The notes under the pieces are model-generated. The model ran no database searches. It had not been told where the DNA came from and worked only from the letters and a program-made list of their open reading frames with translations. A program made the translations under genes and the position numbers. A stretch of 64,000 nucleotides of DNA from Hymenopus coronatus (taxonomy: Eukaryota > Arthropoda > Insecta > Mantodea > Hymenopodidae), in assembly GCA_030762935.1 (NCBI GenBank), contig CM060883.1, positions 31,366,501 through 31,430,500 of the forward strand, written 5' to 3'. Positions 63,801-64,000 of the stretch are shown one piece after another. Positions within the stretch are counted from its first letter, which is position 1, and every line of letters begins with the position of its first letter.

Positions 63801-64000
63801 TAGAGTTCTGTTCTCTGTTACTTCACTATTACACTGTTTTAACGTAACAGACTTCTCTCTTCTAGACTCTCTGGTGCCCAAGGCAAGTTTACCACAGTTA
63901 TCAGACATGTACCTCCTGGATGCTGTAATAGCAAAGATACAAGTATTGATGGATGAGGGAGTACCTAAACCATCACCAGAAACTTCAGATGCTACAAAGT
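24683..64000 (+). CDS. UBR4: UBR4 (p600 / pushover), E3 ubiquitin-protein ligase, N-terminal quarter; continues past right edge
   Basis: UBR4 is a very large cytosolic E3 ligase that recognises N-degrons and acts in protein quality control; the Drosophila orthologue is poe/pushover. Twenty plus-strand exons join in phase to about 1,154 codons. Landmarks shared with vertebrate UBR4 include [24 protein letters not shown] then [84 protein letters not shown] and VKYDV-like YDVQV. Only the N-terminal helical-repeat scaffold is present. The UBR box and the C-terminal catalytic module normally lie far downstream and are not in the window. No stop or frameshift was found in the exons. The start is the first ATG of the frame, giving [20 protein letters not shown]. 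Identification is from memory of the family, not a search. Confidence 0.95.
24802..29039. other. UBR4 intron 1, mostly unrecognised
   Basis: A 27-bp direct tandem repeat (GTGCATAATGGCTGTCACTG...) lies at about 25139-25193. The stretch 25340-25905 and the region 27060-27480 are less AT-rich than the rest and may be ancient repeats. 27385-27415 has a CTAACCTAACGTAGCC run. A minus-strand TTTCGAATCCC at about 28480 resembles a box B without a convincing box A. No coding motif was found. Confidence 0.45.
29040..29460 (-). mobile_element. Penelope-like element fragment (family A), GIY-YIG endonuclease end
   Basis: On the minus strand: degraded GIY-YIG ([13 protein letters not shown]), [20 protein letters not shown], then [18 protein letters not shown] and a C-terminal [10 protein letters not shown]. 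131 codons remain open. The 3' end has the hairpin GGAAGC-ATAG-GCTTCC shared with the copy at 56110-56310. Confidence 0.85.
29648..29745 (+). CDS. UBR4: UBR4 exon 2
   Basis: Encodes [20 protein letters not shown] and [12 protein letters not shown], matching the vertebrate SESEILHHEKQYEPFYSSF block. Acceptor ATTTCAG, donor GTAAGT. A single base (T) is carried to the next exon. Confidence 0.93.
29955..30840. repeat. Old tandem duplication, period about 453 bp
   Basis: Two diverged copies, 29955-30380 and 30408-30840. They share in order TTCACAATTGAC, AAGTTTTAA-TTTCTTGTT, GGGATTATTC/GAGATTATTC, AATTCTTTTGAATTATGAC/ACG, GCTAACCTGCATTA and AACCAGT(C/T)TTAA. It sits just downstream of UBR4 exon 2. 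Confidence 0.85.
30841..31446. other. UBR4 intron 2 part; nothing recognised
   Basis: No feature identified. Confidence 0.45.
31447..31533 (+). mobile_element. Penelope-like terminal fragment
   Basis: Same 85-bp sequence as the right arm of the mini-element at 31939-32129, in opposite orientation (ACTGGAAGTGGTACACAGTG, CATAATTACACATTGG, ATGAGTCGAATTTACACTTG). It directly precedes the LINE fragment. Confidence 0.65.
31939..32129. mobile_element. PLE-terminal mini-element (191 bp) inserted in the LINE
   Basis: Flanked by the 15-bp TSD ATGATAATATGACAT at 31924-31938 and 32130-32144. The left arm (GGATAAAATGAGTCGAATTT... to GAATTGCTT) is repeated inverted at about 32053-32085, followed by about 45 bp not in the left arm. 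The centre has TTGATGATGTAGG...AAAACATGTCC, typical of PLE termini. Confidence 0.78.
32202..32244. repeat. (CCAA)n microsatellite, LINE tail
   Basis: About ten CCAA units immediately 3' of the LINE reading frame; likely the element's simple-repeat tail. Confidence 0.95.
32251..34059. other. UBR4 intron 2 part; nothing recognised
   Basis: About 1.8 kb AT-rich. An 89-codon open frame (33518-33787) shows no recognisable domain. No repeat family identified. Confidence 0.45.
34060..34680. repeat. Dispersed repeat X, copy 1
   Basis: Shares ordered blocks with 60430-60950: TTTTCTGGGATT, GATCTCATTAAAAC / GATCTTGTTAAAAC, TTTTCTCAAA, ATTTAAAAGATTTCACTGTC / TTTTAAAGGATTTGACTGTC, AATAAAACTATTTCTGCTAA and CTTGATTAGCTTGAAGTAG. 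A second partial unit follows at 34600-34680 and a fragment lies at 6055-6120. No TIR or TSD found. Confidence 0.7.
34812..35069 (+). CDS. UBR4: UBR4 exon 3
   Basis: Encodes [32 protein letters not shown] and [19 protein letters not shown], matching vertebrate 'VAAACKVLIEFSLL' through 'MMKSAKLPQTVKT'. Acceptor TTTTTTACAG. Joined directly to exon 2, phase and spacing agree with vertebrate UBR4 without extra residues. The other two open frames here are shadows. Confidence 0.9.
35070..35744. other. UBR4 intron 3, left part; nothing recognised
   Basis: AT-rich, no feature identified. Confidence 0.5.
35745..36425 (-). mobile_element. Penelope-like element (family B), RT-endonuclease linker through 3' terminus
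   Basis: On the minus strand: [20 protein letters not shown] (PLE linker), then a zinc-type and GIY-YIG region [51 protein letters not shown] and the C-terminus CPVENEGN. The endonuclease frame is open for 129 codons and keeps the Y...YIGKT core; one frameshift separates it from the linker. The 3' terminus 35745-35840 matches the arms of the mini-element at 54589-54765. Confidence 0.88.
36455..36632 (+). mobile_element. SINE family 3, 5'-truncated
   Basis: GTTGCCATGGTAGCTCAGTG (box A), GGTTCAAATCC (box B), ATTGAATTTTTCAGTCTGAC and CCTACACACGGCTTGTGT. Lacks most of the upstream block present in other copies. Confidence 0.85.
37000..37190 (-). pseudogene. LINE reverse-transcriptase fragment
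   Basis: On the minus strand [20 protein letters not shown], then FKQSKDKR and REIKNL, resembles the segment after the catalytic YADD in Jockey/CR1-type reverse transcriptases ('LQ-DLN-I--W---N'). Short and diverged. It lies about 80 bp upstream of UBR4 exon 4. Confidence 0.5.
37269..37468 (+). CDS. UBR4: UBR4 exon 4
   Basis: A polar, Ser/Thr/Pro-rich linker ([18 protein letters not shown], then [17 protein letters not shown]) at the low-conservation spacer position of UBR4. Acceptor ATTTTAG, donor GTATCA; phase 0 end. Confidence 0.88.
37626..37807 (+). CDS. UBR4: UBR4 exon 5
   Basis: Encodes [20 protein letters not shown] and [18 protein letters not shown], clearly the vertebrate 'NVFIAQNVASLQEL...CLNLPYFLRYINRFQDA' block. 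Acceptor TTTACAG, donor GTAAGC. Confidence 0.95.
37808..38884. other. UBR4 intron 5, mostly unrecognised
   Basis: AT-rich with a G run near 38523. No feature identified. Confidence 0.5.
38885..38960 (+). mobile_element. LINE 3' end, short copy
   Basis: TTACCTGACGAAGCCTTTGA followed by ATTCTT and GTGAATAAA matches the 3' UTR end of the LINE at 39440-40076 (ACCTGACGATGCTTTGAA). Confidence 0.6.
39167..39369 (+). CDS. UBR4: UBR4 exon 6
   Basis: Encodes [20 protein letters not shown] and [17 protein letters not shown], matching the vertebrate '[17 protein letters not shown]...LSLSCLYAGVSVAT' block. Acceptor GATTTCAG, donor GTAAGT. Confidence 0.95.
39440..40076 (+). pseudogene. LINE reverse-transcriptase C-terminal remnant plus 3' UTR
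   Basis: [20 protein letters not shown], then [40 protein letters not shown] and [20 protein letters not shown] are the thumb/C-terminal landmarks of an arthropod non-LTR retrotransposon. The 3' UTR contains ACCTGACGATGCTTTGAATA and ends in a TGAATGAATGG tail. Confidence 0.8.
40195..41600 (+). mobile_element. Modular TIR element, long copy
   Basis: Starts CTGTACTTATCCAAAAACAA, ends TCTAATAAATATGG before TA. Inside are about four or five imperfect modules built on TTTGAATT..GCAGAAATTCA, a GAGAGAGA..GAGGGG purine stretch, GCAGCAGC-like repeats and GATTTTCTATTTAGACAACAT. A C run (40364-40381) interrupts it. No transposase. Confidence 0.75.
41661..42379. other. UBR4 intron 6, distal part; nothing recognised
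   Basis: No coding or repeat feature identified before exon 7. Confidence 0.45.
42380..42513 (+). CDS. UBR4: UBR4 exon 7, tandem NAGNAG acceptor
   Basis: Encodes [20 protein letters not shown], then [22 protein letters not shown], matching vertebrate 'IVQKCLEIYDMIGQAISSSRRAGG'. The acceptor reads CAGCAG, so the exon may begin at 42380 or 42383; both keep the frame. Donor GTGAGT. Confidence 0.93.
42735..44315 (-). mobile_element. mariner-type element with TIRs, transposase broken and carrying a nested SINE
   Basis: The ends share TGAACTGGCTG(T/C)(G/A)CAGTGTTTT as an inverted repeat (near 42752 and 44297). The minus-strand transposase reads [55 protein letters not shown] (first catalytic D), [12 protein letters not shown] (second), [14 protein letters not shown] region and GGQFQHLL tail. 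There are multiple frameshifts, and the SINE at 43236-43452 splits it. Confidence 0.85.
43236..43452 (-). mobile_element. tRNA-derived SINE, family 2, nested in mariner
   Basis: Minus-strand GCCTGGGTAGTGTGGTGGTA head, box B GAGTTCGAATCTCGC, TTATCCTGAGAAGACGAATG block. TSD GGGGCTAA at 43228-43235 and 43453-43460. Confidence 0.9.
44570..45360 (-). pseudogene. Tc1/mariner-type transposase remnant, second lineage, internally deleted
   Basis: On the minus strand: [13 protein letters not shown] region, then [34 protein letters not shown], and after a gap [20 protein letters not shown] with the NPLD catalytic-region motif. The first two catalytic aspartates are not found. Confidence 0.7.
45606..45769 (+). 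CDS. UBR4: UBR4 exon 8
   Basis: Encodes [18 protein letters not shown] and [15 protein letters not shown], matching vertebrate 'YQNFQLLGAWCLLNSL...ADKGKEKDPL'. Acceptor GCTACAG, donor GTAAGT. Confidence 0.93.
45770..47036. other. UBR4 intron 8; nothing recognised
   Basis: About 1.3 kb with no recognised feature. Confidence 0.5.
47037..47292 (+). CDS. UBR4: UBR4 exon 9
   Basis: Encodes [30 protein letters not shown] and [15 protein letters not shown], matching vertebrate '[19 protein letters not shown]...LLTLLSTSYRK'. Acceptor TGTTACAG, donor GTAGGT. Confidence 0.95.
47560..47831 (-). mobile_element. Modular TIR element, truncated copy
   Basis: On the minus strand it begins CTATGTTTATCCAAATACCT and shows AAAAAGAAGAC, ATATATTTTGAACAAACTAA and GGGATACTAAG. 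The G-rich module (GGCAGGAAAGAGGGAAAGGG) lies at 47580-47620. The left end was not identified. Confidence 0.65.
47832..48335. other. UBR4 intron 9 remainder; nothing recognised
   Basis: No feature identified. Confidence 0.5.
48336..48456 (+). CDS. UBR4: UBR4 exon 10
   Basis: Encodes [20 protein letters not shown] and [20 protein letters not shown], the acidic block of UBR4 (vertebrate '[21 protein letters not shown]'). Acceptor CTGGTAG, donor GTAAGA. Confidence 0.95.
48740..48912 (+). CDS. UBR4: UBR4 exon 11
   Basis: Encodes [20 protein letters not shown] then a polar, disordered segment, matching vertebrate '[17 protein letters not shown]'. Acceptor TTTTCAG, donor GTAAGT. Confidence 0.95.
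49030..49420 (-). mobile_element. Penelope-like element fragment with terminal region
   Basis: On the minus strand [20 protein letters not shown] is the GIY-YIG domain 'SAVA-H-W' block. Downstream, 49030-49150 holds the PLE terminus: CTGAAGATGCGAGAAAG, GTGAAACATGTTGCAG and AGAGTTAAATTTGACTC, the last resembling the arm of the 31939 mini-element. Confidence 0.72.
49421..50023. other. UBR4 intron 11 remainder; nothing recognised
   Basis: Contains a G run near 49641 and a 90-codon chance open frame. No feature identified. Confidence 0.45.
50024..50192 (+). CDS. UBR4: UBR4 exon 12
   Basis: Encodes [20 protein letters not shown] and [20 protein letters not shown], matching vertebrate 'LGLASNILNFITSSML...LSEHHMATLASIIKEVD'. 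Acceptor TTTGTTTCAG, donor GTAATT. Confidence 0.94.
50193..51137. other. UBR4 intron 12, one possible decayed repeat
   Basis: Around 50385-50450, AATGCAAGACAATCC followed by TATTTTT loosely resembles the start of the modular TIR element. Otherwise nothing recognised. Confidence 0.35.
51138..51358 (+). CDS. UBR4: UBR4 exon 13
   Basis: Encodes [37 protein letters not shown] and [15 protein letters not shown], matching vertebrate 'LQNTLLQQLGVAPFSEGPWPLYIHPQSLSVL'. Acceptor GTTTTAG, donor GTATGG. Confidence 0.95.
51520..51665 (-). mobile_element. tRNA-like SINE fragment, family 7
   Basis: Minus strand: GCCTGACTGCCTCTGTGATC, a box B-like GGTCAGTTCCTGG, then GGGATTGCATTTTTAAAATA and CTACCCTCCACACAGACTGG. 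Only one copy in the window, so family status rests on the tRNA-like layout. Confidence 0.55.
51885..52008 (+). CDS. UBR4: UBR4 exon 14
   Basis: Encodes [20 protein letters not shown] then [13 protein letters not shown], matching vertebrate 'RLLLIWQHK...CLKVWDRFLSTMKQN'. Acceptor TTTGCAG, donor GTAACC. Confidence 0.93.
52135..52503 (-). mobile_element. tRNA-derived SINE, family 4
   Basis: Minus strand: GCCCTCTGTGGCGTAATGGT (box A region), ACGTTCAAACCCGG (box B), GATTTTTTGTGTGCAAAAAT, AAGAACCTCAAGTCTGATAG, GCGGTCTTTCACACCC. Matches the diverged copy at 17440-17680. A GTACCGTCTTTGTATTTGCC end is seen on the minus strand. Confidence 0.85.
52515..52830 (+). mobile_element. SINE family 3, near-complete composite copy
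   Basis: Upstream block GTGAGGTCGCAACCATTGAG with CTCGAAAATAATTTGAG, then GTTGCCATGGTAGCTCATTA (box A), GGTTCATATCC (box B), ATTGAATTTTTCAATCCGAT and a C-rich tail. It lies 12 bp after the family 4 SINE. Confidence 0.85.
52999..53500 (+). pseudogene. mariner remnant, 5' end and N-terminal helix-turn-helix
   Basis: Starts at TATACGAGGATCACTCTGAA, a mariner-like terminal repeat. It then encodes [23 protein letters not shown] residues in adjacent frames (53290-53350), the mariner HTH 'YNWFxEFxxGRxSLED'. The catalytic domain is absent. A partial repeat of the 53170-53250 segment recurs at 53625-53705. Confidence 0.62.
53720..54348. other. UBR4 intron 14 remainder; nothing recognised
   Basis: AT-rich intron up to exon 15 without a recognised feature. 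Confidence 0.5.
54349..54575 (+). CDS. UBR4: UBR4 exon 15, donor within a target-site duplication
   Basis: Encodes [20 protein letters not shown] and [20 protein letters not shown], matching vertebrate 'EDLNVEHLQLLLLIFHNF...LLLIFDYLLHQYSKAP'. Acceptor TTGTTTCAG. The donor CAG|GTACTG is the left copy of a 15-bp duplication made by a mini-element insertion; the right copy is at 54766-54780. Confidence 0.95.
54589..54765. mobile_element. PLE-terminal mini-element (177 bp) on the UBR4 exon 15 donor
   Basis: Flanked by the 15-bp TSD AGGTACTGTGTGTTT at 54574-54588 and 54766-54780. The left arm (ATTTGACGAGTCAATTAATT, CACTAAACAACA) is repeated inverted at 54692-54727. About 38 bp of unpaired PLE sequence (AATATAAGAACGTTGTTTAT) follow. 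The arms match the 3' terminus of the family B PLE at 35745-35800. Confidence 0.85.
55005..55155 (+). mobile_element. LINE 3' UTR, 5'-truncated copy
   Basis: Near-identical to the 3' UTR at 39950-40070: TATATAATACAGTAAGTAAT, ATTTAACCTGACGATACTTT, TGTATTCTTTTAAGCAGATA. Confidence 0.82.
55327..55560. repeat. (CCCTCT)n/(CT)n low-complexity tract with poly-T end
   Basis: About 215 bp of CT-rich repeats with occasional CTCGCT units, then about 20 T. It produces a spurious Ser-Leu-Pro open frame. It lies about 180 bp upstream of UBR4 exon 16. Confidence 0.97.
55741..55959 (+). CDS. UBR4: UBR4 exon 16
   Basis: Encodes [37 protein letters not shown] and [16 protein letters not shown], matching vertebrate 'EQVQHNLLSPP...GFKEVEENWSKHF...PRFYCVLSPEAS'. 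Acceptor TGTTGCAG, donor GTAGGT; 73 whole codons. Confidence 0.95.
56110..56310 (-). mobile_element. Penelope-like element (family A), 3'-terminal fragment
   Basis: Same 3' coding end as 29040-29460 (plus-strand view: TTTTCAACCTCACGGGTCCA, CTGTCTACTGGCGGGATTTC), truncated at 56308. It carries the intact hairpin GAAAGC-ATAG-GCTTTC followed by GAAACTAGTCCC on the minus strand. Confidence 0.82.
56719..57893 (+). mobile_element. Modular TIR element, best-preserved copy (about 1.17 kb)
   Basis: Begins TACTGTATTTATCCAAATAC and ends GGTAAATACAGTA, an inverted repeat with TA target. Four modules start near 56899, 57078, 57276 and 57440 (spacing 179, 198 and 164 bp). Each has TTTGAATTTGCRY...AAATTCA, a purine-rich GAGAGGCAGAGAGGGG, a GCAGCAG stretch and GATTTTCTNTTTAGACAGCAT. 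No transposase frame; non-autonomous. Confidence 0.8.
57948..58193 (+). mobile_element. tRNA-derived SINE, family 2
   Basis: GCCTGGGTAGTGTGGTGGTA head, box B GAGTTCGAATCTCTC, the TTATCCTGAGAAGACGAATG block, 3' end CCAGATTAAAGGATGTTAAA plus A tail. TSD AATTGGGG at 57940-57947 and 58194-58201. It ends about 50 bp upstream of UBR4 exon 17. Confidence 0.92.
58247..58419 (+). CDS. UBR4: UBR4 exon 17
   Basis: Encodes [30 protein letters not shown] and ALQYYF-like [13 protein letters not shown], matching vertebrate 'ACDVLFSKLVKYDELYAAL...ALQYYFLILWR'. Acceptor TTGTATAG, donor GTAAGT. A SINE ends about 50 bp upstream of the acceptor. Confidence 0.94.
58711..59084. repeat. Recent 188-bp tandem duplication
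   Basis: 58711-58898 and 58899-59084 are nearly identical (a handful of substitutions, for example GTGAGTGC / GTGAGCGC). It lies in UBR4 intron 17. Confidence 0.95.
59085..59350 (+). pseudogene. Possible mariner transposase fragment
   Basis: [20 protein letters not shown] resembles the second catalytic aspartate region of mariner ('LFHDNAPAHSS'). It is followed by a degraded FFLFLNMK and a broken C-terminus. The 188-bp duplication immediately upstream may be part of the same element. Confidence 0.5.
59477..59618 (+). CDS. UBR4: UBR4 exon 18
   Basis: Encodes [20 protein letters not shown] and [20 protein letters not shown], matching vertebrate 'LGILPPSKTYINQLS...ILHTLRWSSRLRISSYVNWI'. Acceptor TTGGTAG, donor GTAAGG. 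The open frame runs on into the intron without meaning. Confidence 0.94.
59619..60429. other. UBR4 intron 18, left part; nothing recognised
   Basis: The exon 18 frame stays open for about 270 bp past its donor, but the sequence loses all family similarity there. No repeat identified. Confidence 0.45.
60430..60950. repeat. Dispersed repeat X, copy 2
   Basis: Counterpart of 34060-34540, with the same block order. Strand sense of the repeat is the same (plus) in both copies. Confidence 0.7.
60951..61992. other. UBR4 intron 18, middle; nothing recognised
   Basis: About 1 kb. A 77-codon minus-strand open frame (60965-61198) has no recognisable domain. Confidence 0.45.
61993..62646 (+). mobile_element. 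Modular TIR element, shortened copy
   Basis: Degraded 5' start (ATAATTATCTGTTTACAAGA, AATGCAAGATAGTCCC), at least two modules (GCACAAAGATTTACATAATG; GAGAGAGGAAAATGG; GCAATGGCAGCTCAGCTGCA) and a 3' end CAGATAAATATGG before TA. About half the length of the 56719 copy. Confidence 0.7.
62647..63214. other. UBR4 intron 18, right part
   Basis: A minus-strand frame (62870-63106) weakly recalls a LINE reverse-transcriptase C-terminus ([20 protein letters not shown]) but is not convincing. Nothing else seen. Confidence 0.35.
63215..63420 (+). mobile_element. tRNA-derived SINE, family 5
   Basis: Head CCTGTTAGCACAGTGGTAGC (box A TAGCACAGTGG), box B GGTTCGATTTC, followed by a body GTGCGGATTTTTTCCTCTGC and ATGTCATGATCAGGTTGTGG. 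Single copy in the window. The head is too degenerate and lacks the paired stems of a functional tRNA. Confidence 0.75.
63624..63768 (+). CDS. UBR4: UBR4 exon 19
   Basis: Encodes [20 protein letters not shown] and [19 protein letters not shown], matching vertebrate 'DHLIKQGMKAEHASSLLE...SVKYDVEIVEEYFARQI'. Acceptor GTTTTCAG, donor GTAACT. Confidence 0.94.
63866..64000 (+). CDS. UBR4: UBR4 exon 20 (cut by right edge)
   Basis: Encodes [20 protein letters not shown] and following residues, matching vertebrate 'IPSLQSIYTLDAAISKVQVSLDE'. Acceptor CTCTTCTAG. The exon is still open at the right edge. Confidence 0.93.

Overview
This is eukaryotic nuclear DNA, AT-rich, with compact exons separated by long repeat-filled introns. 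The two protein-coding genes and the mix of mobile elements (mariner, Penelope-like, Helitron, hAT and tRNA-derived SINEs) point to an arthropod, either an insect or a chelicerate. I cannot place it more closely.

The window holds the 5' parts of two head-to-head housekeeping genes. On the minus strand, COG1 (subunit 1 of the conserved oligomeric Golgi tethering complex) starts at 24153 and runs left through nine exons. Its last visible exon is 1117-1309 and the C-terminal half lies beyond the left edge. On the plus strand, UBR4 (the giant N-recognin E3 ligase p600, pushover/poe in Drosophila) starts at 24683 and runs right through 20 exons to the right edge. That is about 1,154 codons of a protein usually near 5,000 residues. 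Reading phase closes across every exon junction in both models. The start codons are 529 bp apart, so the genes probably share a bidirectional promoter.

Almost all the rest is intron made of mobile DNA: several mariner/Tc1/IS630 lineages, Penelope-like elements (PLEs) with GIY-YIG endonuclease remnants, a decayed Helitron, hAT fragments, a piggyBac-like short element, LINE 3' ends, at least seven tRNA-like SINE families and an unnamed TIR element built of internal tandem modules. Many insertions are nested and keep readable target-site duplications (TSDs).

The most unusual observations concern splice sites. A 177-bp PLE-terminal mini-element inserted on the UBR4 exon 15 donor and duplicated it. 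The end of the modular TIR element forms the COG1 exon 6 donor from intron position +4 onward. The two mini-elements (31939-32129 and 54589-54765) share an inverted-arm architecture and 15-bp TSDs, and may be an undescribed non-autonomous PLE derivative. I see no bacterial-type system, CRISPR array, rRNA or intact tRNA gene.
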